Source: Azospirillum brasilense (GTDB lineage Bacteria; Pseudomonadota; Alphaproteobacteria; Azospirillales; Azospirillaceae). Taken from it: a stretch of DNA of 64,000 bases. The notes under the pieces were generated by a model. It did no database searches. It saw nothing but the letters and a program-made list of their open reading frames with translations, and had not been told where the DNA came from. Below, piece by piece: positions 34,493 to 43,267 of the stretch (position 1 is its first letter; every line of letters begins with the position of its first letter). Both the position numbers and the translations under genes were made by a program. The stretch lies in NCBI RefSeq assembly GCF_007827815.1, contig NZ_VITH01000005.1, forward strand, positions 372,001 to 436,000. Reading direction: 5' to 3'.

Positions 34493-36172
34493 TCACCACA
34501 GCAGCAGCACCAGAAGCTGCGGCGCCAGGATGCGCAGGCACATGGCCAGCGGGTAGACGGTGGCGTAGGCCAGCGCCGGCGCCTCCGACGCGACCACCGC
34601 GTTGGCGTAGGCGAGGCCCGGCGGGTTGGTCTGCGCCCCGGCCAGCACGCCGCAGATGCTGAGGAAGTTCAGCTTCATCACGCCGCGCGCCAGCAGCCCG
34701 GTCAGCAGCAGCGGGACCAGCGTGACCAGGACGCCCCAGGCCATCCAGGGCAGCCCGGCGCCGCTCGCCATCGTCTCGACGAAGCGGTCGCCCGAGGCGA
34801 TGCCGAGCACGGCGAGGAACAGGACGATGCCGATCTCGCGCAAGGCGAGGTTGGCGGCGGGCGGCATGAACCAGACCAGCGGCCCGATGTGGCCGATGCG
34901 CGCCAGCACGATGGCGACGATCAGCGGCCCGCCGGCCATGCCCAGCCGCAAGGGCGCCGGCATGCCCGGCAGGAACAGCGGGATGGCGCCGAGCAGCGCC
35001 CCCAGCGTGATGCCGACGAAGACCGGGATCATCTCCACCGTCTGCAGCCGCCGTTCGGAGTTGCCGATGATGCAGGCGGCCGCCTTGAGGTCGTCGGGCT
35101 TGCCGATCACCGTCAGGATGTCGCCGAACTGCAGCTTCAGCGCGGCGTTGGGCACCAGCTCCACGCCGGCGCGGTTGACGCGGCTGACCACCACGTCGCA
35201 GGCCCCCTTCAGGTTCAGCGCGGCGATGGACTTGCCCAGCACCGGGTTGGCGGTGACGACGATGCGCTCCCACCGCAGGTCGCTGCCCTTGGTGGTCAGC
35301 CGGACGTCGGCCTCCCGCCCCATCAGCAGGCGGACCTGCTCCAGCCGCGGGCGCGGGCCGACCACGTGCAGCACGTCGCCCTCCTCCAGCCGCGTGTCCT
35401 CGCCGGGCACGCGGAGCTGGCCGCCGCGCAGCAGCCGCGACGCGCAGACCCCCAGGCTCGCCAGCATGGTCAGGTCGCCCAGCCGCACCCCGCGCAGGGC
35501 CGGGTTGGTGACGGCGATGTCCATGGTGTCGAGCGCCGCCACCTCGGCGCGCCGGGCGGCCTCGAAGGCCCTGGCCTCCTCCTGCGGGTCGATGCGGAAG
35601 ACGATCCGCACCACCGCCATGGCCAGCAGGTTGCCGGCGATGCCGAAGGGGTAGGTGACGGCGAAGGCCAGCCCCGGCAGGGCCATCACCGCGGCGTCGG
35701 CCCCGACCTCCTTCAGCACCTGCTGCGAGGCGGCCAGCGCCGGGGCGTTGGTCACCCCGCCCGCGAAGACGCCGAGGCCGGAGCCCAGCGGCACGAGGTC
35801 GAACAGCACCAGGATCGCGGTCAGCAGGATGCTCGACCCGACCATCAGCAGCGCCAGCCCGTTCAGCGCCAGCCCGGACTTCTTCAGCGCGGCGAAGAAG
35901 CCGGGGCCGACCTGGATGCCGATGGTGTAGACGAACAGGATCAGGCCGAAATCGCGGATGAACTCCATCATCTCGGCGTTCAGCGTCACCCCGGCCTGCT
36001 TGGCGAAATGGCCGACCGCGATGCCCGCGAACAGCACGCCGCCGATGCCCAGCCCCACGTCGCGCAGCCGTATGTGGCCGAGCGCCAGCCCGAGGGCCGA
36101 GGTGATGCCCAGCATGAACACCACGCGCGCGATCGGCGGCATGGCCAGGAAGAGGTCGATGAGCGCGTGCAT
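34493..36172 (-). CDS. AAE-type (aspartate-alanine/YidE-like) transporter, copy 2
   Basis: A 559-residue membrane protein of the aspartate:alanine exchanger/YidE-YbjL family. Membrane spans flank a central cytoplasmic region with two TrkA-C (RCK_C) domains (about residues 200-370, with ARLGDLTMLA-like and GDILTVIGKPDDL segments). The duplicated membrane module has FIRDFGLILFVYTIGIQVGPGFF in the first half and IGIVLFLAVLGIASGDRFVET in the second. The ATG at 36172 is chosen because the family begins MHALIDLFLAMPPIARV. It lies 35 nt downstream of an equally long paralogue, probably in one operon. The substrate is not known for most members. Confidence 0.9.
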   Translation of the reverse strand: MHALIDLFLAMPPIARVVFMLGITSALGLALGHIRLRDVGLGIGGVLFAGIAVGHFAKQAGVTLNAEMMEFIRDFGLILFVYTIGIQVGPGFFAALKKSGLALNGLALLMVGSSILLTAILVLFDLVPLGSGLGVFAGGVTNAPALAASQQVLKEVGADAAVMALPGLAFAVTYPFGIAGNLLAMAVVRIVFRIDPQEEARAFEAARRAEVAALDTMDIAVTNPALRGVRLGDLTMLASLGVCASRLLRGGQLRVPGEDTRLEEGDVLHVVGPRPRLEQVRLLMGREADVRLTTKGSDLRWERIVVTANPVLGKSIAALNLKGACDVVVSRVNRAGVELVPNAALKLQFGDILTVIGKPDDLKAAACIIGNSERRLQTVEMIPVFVGITLGALLGAIPLFLPGMPAPLRLGMAGGPLIVAIVLARIGHIGPLVWFMPPAANLALREIGIVLFLAVLGIASGDRFVETMASGAGLPWMAWGVLVTLVPLLLTGLLARGVMKLNFLSICGVLAGAQTNPPGLAYANAVVASEAPALAYATVYPLAMCLRILAPQLLVLLLW

Positions 36173-36207
36173 GGCCGCGTCTCCCCACGCGAGGACAGAC
36201 CGCCCTG

Positions 36208-37887
36208 CTACCAGAGGAATAGGACGATCAACTGCGGTGCAAGGATACGCAGAAACATAACCATAGGGTAAACAGTGGCATAGGCGAGGGCGGGAGCCTC
36301 CGATGCGCTCATTGCGTTTGCAAAGGCGAGCGCGGGCGGGTCCGTCATGCTGCCGGACAGTAAGCCGCAGATCGTCAGGTAATTCTGCCGGGCGAAGACC
36401 CGCGCGACGAAGCCGACGGTCAGCAGCGGGATCAGCGTCACCAGCACGCCGCAGCCGATCCACAGCAGCCCGTCGCCGTGCACCAGCGTCTCGACGAAGC
36501 GGTCGCCGGACATCAGCCCGACCACCGCCAGGAACAGGACGATGCCGATCTCGCGCAGCGCCATGTTGGCGGCGGGCGGCATGAACCAGACCAGCGGCCC
36601 GATGTGGCCGATGCGCGCCAGCAGGATCGCCGCCACCAGCGGCCCGCCGGCCAGCCCCAGCTTCAGCGGCGCCGGCATGCCCGGAATGTAGAAGGGGATG
36701 GAGCCGAGCAGCACGCCGAGCAGGATGCCGAGGAAGACCGGCACGAACTCCACCTGCTGGAGCCGCCGCGCCGAGTTGCCCATCAGCGCCGCCACCCGCT
36801 GGAGGTCCGACGGCTTGCCGATGGCGGTCAGGATGTCGCCGAACTGGAGGTGCAGCGCCGGGCTCGGCACCAGCTCCACGCCGGCGCGGTTGACCCGGCT
36901 GACCACCACGTCGTAGGCGTCGGCGAGGTCGAGCTGGCCGATGGCCTTGCCCAGCACATGCTCGTTGGTGACGACCAGCCGGTCCCAGCGCATGGCGGTG
37001 CCCTTGGTGGTCAGGGTGACCTCCGCCGCCTCGCCGAGCAGCCGCTTCGTCGCCTCCAGCTTGATCCGCGGCCCGACCAGATGCACGACGTCGCCGGCGC
37101 GCAGGCAGGTGTCGGGGTGCGGCACCTGGAGCCGCCCCTCGCGCAGCAGGCGGGAGATCATCACCCCCTGGTCGCCGAACAGCGCCATGTCGCGCAGCGG
37201 CAGCCCCATGGCCGACCGGTTGCGCACGGCGACGTCCAGCGTCTCCAGCGTTTCCACCTGGGCGCGGCGCTTGCGTTCGAAGGCCTCGGCCTCCGCCGCC
37301 GGGTCGATGCGGAAGACGACGCGGATCAGCCCCATGGTGATGAGGATGCCGACGATGCCGAAGGGGTAGGCGACGGCGTAGCCGAGGCTCGGCGTGTTGA
37401 TCTCCGCCGCCGAGGCCCCGACCTCGCGCAGCATCTCCTGCGCCGCACCCAGCGACGGCGTGTTGGTGACGGCGCCGGAGAAGATGCCCAGCACCGCCGG
37501 CAGCGGCACCCCGCCGATCTCGTGGATCGCCACCGCCACCAGCACCCCCAGCCCGACCAGCGCGGCGGCCAGCAGGTTCAGCGTCAGGCCCGATTTCTTC
37601 AGGGCGGCGAAGAAGCCGGGGCCGACCTGCACGCCGATGGTGTAGACGAACAGGATCAGCCCGAACTCCCGCATGAAATGCAGGACGTGATGGTCGAAGG
37701 TCAGGCCCAGCGCCTTGGCGACATGCCCGGCGGCGATGCCGGCGAACAGCACCCCGCCGATGCCCAGCCCCACGCCGCGCAGCTTGATCTGTCCCAGCGC
37801 CAGCCCCGACGCCGCCACCACGCTGAGCATCAGCATGATGCGGGCGATGTCGGGAAGGCCGTTGAACAGATCGATCAGCAGGGTCAT
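36208..37887 (-). CDS. AAE-type (aspartate-alanine/YidE-like) transporter, copy 1
   Basis: A 559-residue paralogue of the preceding transporter with the same layout: N-terminal membrane module (MREFGLILFVYTIGVQVGPGFF), two RCK_C domains in the middle, and a C-terminal module (IGIVLFLAVVGLMSGDRFVET). Both copies end in ILAPQL followed by a hydrophobic stretch and LW, consistent with tandem duplication. The start at 37887 (MTLLIDLFNGLPDIARI) matches the sister gene. It is first in the two-gene unit. Whether the two make a heterodimer or have different substrates is unknown. Confidence 0.9.
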   Translation of the reverse strand: MTLLIDLFNGLPDIARIMLMLSVVAASGLALGQIKLRGVGLGIGGVLFAGIAAGHVAKALGLTFDHHVLHFMREFGLILFVYTIGVQVGPGFFAALKKSGLTLNLLAAALVGLGVLVAVAIHEIGGVPLPAVLGIFSGAVTNTPSLGAAQEMLREVGASAAEINTPSLGYAVAYPFGIVGILITMGLIRVVFRIDPAAEAEAFERKRRAQVETLETLDVAVRNRSAMGLPLRDMALFGDQGVMISRLLREGRLQVPHPDTCLRAGDVVHLVGPRIKLEATKRLLGEAAEVTLTTKGTAMRWDRLVVTNEHVLGKAIGQLDLADAYDVVVSRVNRAGVELVPSPALHLQFGDILTAIGKPSDLQRVAALMGNSARRLQQVEFVPVFLGILLGVLLGSIPFYIPGMPAPLKLGLAGGPLVAAILLARIGHIGPLVWFMPPAANMALREIGIVLFLAVVGLMSGDRFVETLVHGDGLLWIGCGVLVTLIPLLTVGFVARVFARQNYLTICGLLSGSMTDPPALAFANAMSASEAPALAYATVYPMVMFLRILAPQLIVLFLW

Positions 37888-38145
37888 GGCGGGCACCCGG
37901 TCCGGTTGAGCATTGAGGGGGCGAAGGCGCCTATGAATGCCCGCTCCGTTCCGTCCGGGCAATGCCCTGGAATGGAAAGGGACATTCCACGGATCAAAAT
38001 TTCGCCACTTTCTGGCCCTAAACCGGAGGAAGCCTTACGGCATGAAGTGGCTGGCCGGACCCGTGAACCCCTGCGGCCCGGCCCCTAAGCGACGATCAGG
38101 GCTCCGGTTTTTCCGGCGCTCCCAGCCAGGCCCCGGCTGGATCGG

Positions 38146-38186
38146 CGGCCATCGCAAGAACCCCCTTGCGATGGCCGTTTCTTTTT
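38146..38186 (+). terminator. Strong intrinsic terminator without an upstream gene
   Basis: CGGCCATCGCAAG (38146-38158) and CTTGCGATGGCCG (38165-38177) form a perfect 13-bp stem with a 6-nt loop, followed by TTTCTTTTT. The nearest upstream gene is on the minus strand, so this must end an unannotated plus-strand transcript from 37888-38146, or act as an insulator for ccmAB. Confidence 0.85.
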
Positions 38187-38234
38187 GGGCCGTTTCCGTT
38201 TGGCCCGACCTTTTGTGAGGCCGTTTCTTTTTGG
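38173..38234. repeat. Triple GGCCGTTTC-type direct repeat
   Basis: GGCCGTTTCTTTTTGG occurs at 38173-38188 and again at 38219-38234, and a near copy (GGCCGTTTCCGTTTGG) at 38188-38203. The first copy overlaps the terminator tail and the last overlaps the candidate ccmA promoter. Confidence 0.8.
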
Positions 38235-38258
38235 CACCCGGACGGGCTGTGCTATAGC
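38231..38258 (+). promoter_or_regulatory. Candidate promoter of ccmAB
   Basis: TTGGCA (38231-38236), a 16-bp spacer and TATAGC (38253-38258). It would start transcription about 30 nt before the ccmA ATG. Sequence match is moderate for a high-GC genome, and position supports it. Confidence 0.5.
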
Positions 38259-38297
38259 TCCCCCCGCTTCGTCCACCGCAAGAGCCCGCCCGCCGCC

Positions 38298-38987
38298 ATG
38301 CCCGTTTTCGCCGGTTCCGCGCTGACCTGCCTCCGTGGCGACCGGCTGGTCTTCACCGGGCTGGACTTCCGGATCGCGCCGGGCGAGGCGCTGTTCCTGC
38401 TCGGCCCCAACGGCAGCGGCAAGTCCAGCCTGCTGCGCGTGATGGCCGGGCTGCTCAAGCCGATCCGCGGCCAGCTGTCCTGGGACGGCGTGCCGGTGAC
38501 CGACGACCCCGACGCCCACCGCGGCCGCATTCATTACGTCGGCCATCTCGACGCGGTGAAGCCGGTGCTGAGCGCGGTGGAAAACCTGTCCTTCTGGGCC
38601 ACGCTGGGCGGCGCCGCCGACCCGCGGGGCAACGCGCTGAAGGCGCTGGAGCGGCTGGGCGTGCCGCACATCGCCAACGTGCCGGGGCGCTACCTGTCGG
38701 CGGGGCAGAAGCGGCGCCTGAACCTCGCCCGCATCATGGCCGCCCCCGCCGCCCTGTGGCTGCTCGACGAGCCGACCGTGGCGCTCGACCGCGCGGCCAT
38801 CGCCCTGTTCGAAGGGATCATCGCGGAGCACCGGGCCGGCGGCGGCATGGTCGCCGTCTCCACCCATGTGGACATCGCCATGCCCGGCGCCGGCGAATTG
38901 CACCTCGACGAGTTCACCCCCGTCCCCCACGACGAGGACGACGGGGGCGAGGGCGACGACGTTTTGGAAGAGGAGGACGCGGTATGA
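38298..38987 (+). CDS. ccmA: Haem exporter ATP-binding protein CcmA
   Basis: A 229-residue ABC ATPase that powers release of haem-loaded CcmE. Walker A is LLGPNGSGKSSLLRVMAGL, the signature is LSAGQKRRLNLARIM, Walker B is LWLLDEPTVALD, and STHVD carries the switch histidine. The tail is unusually acidic (DEDDGGEGDDVLEEEDAV). The ATG at 38298 was chosen by the start of the ABC fold; the longer upstream frame runs through a terminator. It overlaps ccmB by 4 nt. Confidence 0.95.
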   Translation: MPVFAGSALTCLRGDRLVFTGLDFRIAPGEALFLLGPNGSGKSSLLRVMAGLLKPIRGQLSWDGVPVTDDPDAHRGRIHYVGHLDAVKPVLSAVENLSFWATLGGAADPRGNALKALERLGVPHIANVPGRYLSAGQKRRLNLARIMAAPAALWLLDEPTVALDRAAIALFEGIIAEHRAGGGMVAVSTHVDIAMPGAGELHLDEFTPVPHDEDDGGEGDDVLEEEDAV

Positions 38988-39649
38988 CCCGCTTCCTGCG
39001 CCTGATCGGGCGCGACCTGCGGCTGGCGCTGCGCCAGGGGTCGGACGCCAGCATCGCCGTGATGTTCTTCGTGCTGTGCGTCGTGCTGTTCCCCTTCGGC
39101 GTCGGGCCGGAGCCGAACATCCTCGCCCGCATCGCCGCCGGGGTGATCTGGGTGGCGGCCCTGCTCGCCTCGCTGCTGTCGCTGGAGCGGCTGTTCCAGA
39201 ACGACTACGAGGACGGCTCGCTGGAGCTGCTGTCGCTGTCCACCCTGCCGATGGAGGCGGTGGTGCTGGCCAAGACGCTGGCCCACTGGCTGGTGACCGG
39301 CCTGCCGCTGATCGCCGCTGCCCCGCTGCTGGCCCTGCTGCTGAACATGGACGCGGAGGGATTCGGGGTTCTGGTGCTGACCCTGCTGGTCGGCACGCCG
39401 ATCCTCAGCCTGATCGGCAGCATCGGGGCGGCCCTGACGCTGGGCGCCCGGCGCGGCGGCGTTCTGCTGTCGCTGCTGATCCTGCCGCTCTACATCCCCG
39501 TGCTGATCTTCGGCGCCGGGGCCATCGACGCCGCGCTGAACGGCCTGACCCCGCGCCCGCACCTGCTGCTTCTGGGCGGCCTTCTGGCCGGCGCCCTGCC
39601 GCTGGCCCCCTGGGCCGGCGCCGCCGCGCTGCGCCAGGCGGTGGAGTAG
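38984..39649 (+). CDS. ccmB: Haem exporter membrane protein CcmB
   Basis: A 221-residue membrane protein with six predicted spans, starting MTRFLRLIGRDLRLALRQGSDASIAVMFF, a conserved CcmB start. FGVGPEPNILARIAAGVIWVAALLASLLSLERLFQND is the family signature. Overlaps ccmA as ATGA and follows it in the same operon. CcmA and CcmB work with CcmC and CcmD, encoded in the separate leftward cluster. Confidence 0.95.
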   Translation: MTRFLRLIGRDLRLALRQGSDASIAVMFFVLCVVLFPFGVGPEPNILARIAAGVIWVAALLASLLSLERLFQNDYEDGSLELLSLSTLPMEAVVLAKTLAHWLVTGLPLIAAAPLLALLLNMDAEGFGVLVLTLLVGTPILSLIGSIGAALTLGARRGGVLLSLLILPLYIPVLIFGAGAIDAALNGLTPRPHLLLLGGLLAGALPLAPWAGAAALRQAVE

Positions 39650-39678
39650 GGCCGGCCTTCCTTCCCCCCTCGCCGAAT

Positions 39679-41502
39679 TCAGGCGGGGAGGCGGACGGTG
39701 CAGAGCTTGTCCGGGCTTTCCTTGGCGATGGCCTTGTGGCCCGCGATGGCGGTGTTGATCGCGTCGGGGGTCAGGCGGTGCGGGCCGGGCGCCAGCACCA
39801 CGGCGACGCCGCTGGCCGACAGCAGCGGGAAGCGCCGCACCGCCCCGTAGCGGTCCTTGCCCTCGAAGCAGCCGGCCTCCCGCGCCTCCGCGTCGTAGAG
39901 GCTCTCCGCGTCGGAGCGGAACTGCGCGACGAGGTCCGCCACGCGGGCCAGCGCCTCCCCGTCCGCGGCGCCGCTGAGGGCGACGAAGAAGTCGTCGCCG
40001 CCGATGTGGCCGGCGAAGCCGCCGTTGCCCGACGCCCAGGCCTTCAGCCGTTCGCTGAACATCAGGATGGCGCGGTCGCCCTGGCGGAAACCGAAACGGT
40101 CGTTGAAGGGCTTGAAGTTGTCGAAGTCGAGATAGGTCAGGACATGGCCGCGGTCCTGCTCCTGCAGGGCGCGCTCAATGTGGCGCACGATGGCGGCGTT
40201 TCCGGGCAGGCGGGTCAGCGGGTTCTGGTCGGCGGCCATGGCGAGGTTGCGCTCGTGCACCAGCCGGATCAGCGCGCCGCTGGACAGGAAGCCGGCATAC
40301 TCGCCGCCTTCGATGATGATGATGCCATCGCTGGCCTCCTCCGCCGAGAAGGCCTCGATCACCTGGTCGAGCGGCGTGGAGATGTCGCAGACCGGGCTTT
40401 TCACCACCAGATCCAGCAGCGTGTCGCCCAGCCCCTTGTTGCGCAGCAGCTCGCTGCCGAAGCGGGAATAGACGAAACGCTTCAGGTCGCGTTCGCGGAT
40501 CAGCCCCAGCGGGCGCTGCTGGCGGTCGACGATGGGGGCGATGGACGGGCTGTTGTCGCCGCGGAAATACTCCAGAAGCTCGGTCTTGGGGGAGGTGACG
40601 GCCAGCGGCGGCTGCCGCTCGATCACCTCGGACAGGCGCAGGCGGGCCTCGTTCGGCTTGCGGCGGTCCTGGCGGTTCAGCTCCTCGACGATGCCGTAGA
40701 GCTCGGGCACGGCGGTCAGCTCCAGGCTCGGCCGGGCGATCAGATAGCCCTGGGCGAAGTCGCAGCCGAGATCGCGGCAGGTGTAGAATTCCTTCTCCGT
40801 CTCCACCCCCTCGGCGATGATGAGGATGCCGAGCGCGTGGGCGTAACCGACCAGCGCGTGGGCGATGGCCCGTTTGCGCGTGTCCTGGTCGATGCCGTCG
40901 ATGAAGTAGCGGTCGATCTTCAGATAGTCGGGCTTGGATTCGTAGAGCAGCCGCAGCCCGGCGAAGCCGACGCCGAAATCGTCCAGCGCCACCCCGATGC
41001 CCGACTGCCGGTAGCGGTCGATGGCCTGTTCGATGCTGTGGTCGGGGCGCAGCTCGCGGCGTTCCGAAATCTCCAGGCTGACGGTCAGGCGCGGGTCGGC
41101 CGCGCCGCCGTCCAACGCAAAGGGGGGCAGCCAGGGCGAGCCGGCGACCCCGACCACCCGCGCGTCGATGTTCAGGAACAGCTTGGCGCCCGGCCAGTTG
41201 TCCAGCTTGCGGAAGGCGGCGGCCGCCTTGGTGTGCAGAGCGCATTCGACCTCGGCCAGCAGGCCCTGCATGCAGGCGGCGTCCAGCAGGTCGTTGGGGG
41301 TGGCGAAAGGGCTGCGCTCCAGGCCGCGCAGCAGCGCCTCCATCCCGTGGCAGCGCCCGGTGCGCATCTGCACGATGGGCTGGAAGGCGACCGACAGGCC
41401 GGCCAGCAATTCGGTCCACTGCGCCGGCAAGGGGGCCTTGCGGGCGCTCCCCATCGGGGCGCCGCGGCGATCGTCCCACTCTTCTGCTGACACCGAGGCC
41501 AT
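39679..41502 (-). CDS. Cyclic-di-GMP protein: EAL - CBS pair - GGDEF domains
   Basis: A 607-residue cytoplasmic protein. The EAL domain (about residues 20-270) has MEALLRG, LEISERREL, DDFGVGFAGLRLLYESKPDYLKIDRYFI and IAEGVETEKEF, so the main phosphodiesterase residues are present. The middle (about 290-410) looks like a CBS-domain pair (APIVDRQQRPLGLIRERDLK and SDGIIIIEGGEYAGFLS). The GGDEF domain (about 420-600) has the active-site variant GGDDF in GHIGGDDFFV, and PLTRLPGN at its start. The ATG at 41502 is the first start close to the conserved part; upstream frame is not family-like. It converges on ccmB. Whether the cyclase half is active is uncertain. Confidence 0.92.
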   Translation of the reverse strand: MASVSAEEWDDRRGAPMGSARKAPLPAQWTELLAGLSVAFQPIVQMRTGRCHGMEALLRGLERSPFATPNDLLDAACMQGLLAEVECALHTKAAAAFRKLDNWPGAKLFLNIDARVVGVAGSPWLPPFALDGGAADPRLTVSLEISERRELRPDHSIEQAIDRYRQSGIGVALDDFGVGFAGLRLLYESKPDYLKIDRYFIDGIDQDTRKRAIAHALVGYAHALGILIIAEGVETEKEFYTCRDLGCDFAQGYLIARPSLELTAVPELYGIVEELNRQDRRKPNEARLRLSEVIERQPPLAVTSPKTELLEYFRGDNSPSIAPIVDRQQRPLGLIRERDLKRFVYSRFGSELLRNKGLGDTLLDLVVKSPVCDISTPLDQVIEAFSAEEASDGIIIIEGGEYAGFLSSGALIRLVHERNLAMAADQNPLTRLPGNAAIVRHIERALQEQDRGHVLTYLDFDNFKPFNDRFGFRQGDRAILMFSERLKAWASGNGGFAGHIGGDDFFVALSGAADGEALARVADLVAQFRSDAESLYDAEAREAGCFEGKDRYGAVRRFPLLSASGVAVVLAPGPHRLTPDAINTAIAGHKAIAKESPDKLCTVRLPA

Positions 41503-41697
41503 GGCTTCGTCCACCGCCGGCTGTCCATGTTCGTCACGGGCTACCCCATCTTGTAGCGGATCATCTTTTCGATTTCGTGACAAAGGCCGGGCGTGCCGGC
41601 GGCGGGCGATCCAAAATGCCCTTCGCACCGCGGCCCCGCTTTGCGCTATAGGGGTGCGCTTCAACGCAGACGATGATGGATCGGGGGGCGGCGGGGC

Positions 41698-43260
41698 ATG
41701 AAGGTCGGCATCGACATGGGGGTGGCCATGACGGCTGGCGCGACGGGGGCGTCGGCGATGCTGGATCTCGAGGAGCTGCTGGCGACCCGCCTGCTGGTGC
41801 AGGGCAACTCCGGCTCCGGCAAGTCGCACCTGCTGCGCCGCCTGATCGAGCAGAGCGCGCGCTGGGTGCAGCAGGCGGTGATCGACCCCGAGGGCGACTT
41901 CGTGACCCTGGCCGAGCGCTTCGGCCACATCGTGGTGAACGCCGACGAGCACAGCGAGGCCGCCCTGCAGAGCGTTGCCGCCCGCGTGCGCCAGCACCGC
42001 GTCTCCGTCGTGCTGAACCTGGAGGGGCTGGACGCGGACATGCAGATGCGCCACGCCGCGGCCTTTCTGGGCGGGCTGTTCGACGCCGACCGCGATCACT
42101 GGTACCCCATGCTGGTGGTGGTGGACGAGGCGCAGCTCTTCGCCCCGTCGGCCGCCGGCGAGGTGTCGGACGAGGCGCGCAAGGTCTCGCTGGGCGCCAT
42201 GACCAACCTGATGTGCCGCGGCCGCAAGCGCGGGCTGGCCGGGGTGATCGCGACGCAGCGCCTCGCCAAGCTCGCCAAGAACGTGGCGGCGGAGGCCTCC
42301 AACTTCCTGATGGGCCGCACCTTCCTCGACATCGACATGGCCCGCGCCGCCGACCTGCTGGGCATGGAGCGCCGCACGGCGGAGATGTTCCGCGACCTGG
42401 AGCGCGGGCATTTCATCGCGCTCGGCCCGGCCATCTCGCGCCGCCCGCTGCCGCTGCGCATCGGCGCGGTGGAGACGCAGGGGCGGGCGGGCAGCCCGAA
42501 GCTGATGCCGCTGCCCGACACCCCGCTGGAGGACGCGCGGGAGCTGATCTTCAAGCCGGGCGAGCCGGAGCCGCCGCGTCTGCCGGTGCGCCGCCCCTCG
42601 ACCAGCGCCAGCGCCGACCTGCTGGCCCAGCTTGCACGCCCGCGCCCCTTGCCGGTGGAGCCGGAGGGCGAGGACGCGGCCCCCGCGCTGCCCATGGAGG
42701 AGCCGGAAACACCGGAGCAGGCGGCGGAGCGCAAAGCCGCCTACGAGGCGATCCTGCGCGCGGTGTTGGCCGATCCGGAGGCGCCCTACCGCTCCATCGC
42801 CGTGCTCTATCAGGACTTCCTGGTGCGCTGCCGGACCCAGGGGGTGCGGGGCGAGCTCCTGGAACTGCCGGCCTTCCGGCGCAAGCTGGCGGCGGCCCGC
42901 GCCGGGGCGGGGGACGGCACCGAGGAGAATCCCGCCTGGGAAAAGGCAACCCAGGTGGCGGCCACCCTGCCGGAGGACATCCAGGTCGTCTTCCTGCTGC
43001 TGGCCCGCGCGGCGCTGGACCATCTGCCCTGCCCGTCGGACGCCGAGGTGGCGCGCGCCTGTGGCAGCCGGTCGCGCGGGCGGGCGCGGCGCCTGCTGAC
43101 CTACATGGAGCAGCGCGGCTTCGTCGCCACGCGCAGCGGATTGGGCAACACGCGCAGCATCGCCCTGCCGGCGCTGGGCTGGGAGACGGCGCTGGGCGAC
43201 CCGAACGCCGATGACGGATCAGAAGGGCCGGAGGATGGCGGGTTGTTCGCCACCGCCTGA
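41698..43260 (+). CDS. HerA/DUF87-type P-loop ATPase
   Basis: A 520-residue protein with an N-terminal FtsK/HerA-type ATPase: Walker A is VQGNSGSGKSHLLRRL (residues about 35-50), Walker B is MLVVVDEAQLF, and AGVIATQRLAKLAKNV resembles sensor and arginine-finger regions. Residues about 250-310 form a proline-rich linker and the C-terminal third is predicted helical with TRSGLGNTRSIALPALGW at its end. It differs from archaeal HerA in lacking the HAS barrel. No NurA nuclease or other defence partner is adjacent. It might translocate DNA or remodel a nucleoprotein complex; function is unknown. Confidence 0.8.
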   Translation: MKVGIDMGVAMTAGATGASAMLDLEELLATRLLVQGNSGSGKSHLLRRLIEQSARWVQQAVIDPEGDFVTLAERFGHIVVNADEHSEAALQSVAARVRQHRVSVVLNLEGLDADMQMRHAAAFLGGLFDADRDHWYPMLVVVDEAQLFAPSAAGEVSDEARKVSLGAMTNLMCRGRKRGLAGVIATQRLAKLAKNVAAEASNFLMGRTFLDIDMARAADLLGMERRTAEMFRDLERGHFIALGPAISRRPLPLRIGAVETQGRAGSPKLMPLPDTPLEDARELIFKPGEPEPPRLPVRRPSTSASADLLAQLARPRPLPVEPEGEDAAPALPMEEPETPEQAAERKAAYEAILRAVLADPEAPYRSIAVLYQDFLVRCRTQGVRGELLELPAFRRKLAAARAGAGDGTEENPAWEKATQVAATLPEDIQVVFLLLARAALDHLPCPSDAEVARACGSRSRGRARRLLTYMEQRGFVATRSGLGNTRSIALPALGWETALGDPNADDGSEGPEDGGLFATA

Positions 43261-43267
43261 TTCCTCT

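Noticed and set aside
37937-38218. Small protein gene upstream of ccmA
   Set aside because: The frame runs straight through a strong intrinsic terminator and its translation has no family character.
41698-43260. A HerA-based phage-defence operon
   Set aside because: No nuclease, SIR2 or other effector gene is next to the ATPase; the neighbours are a hypothetical protein and a cyclic-di-GMP enzyme.
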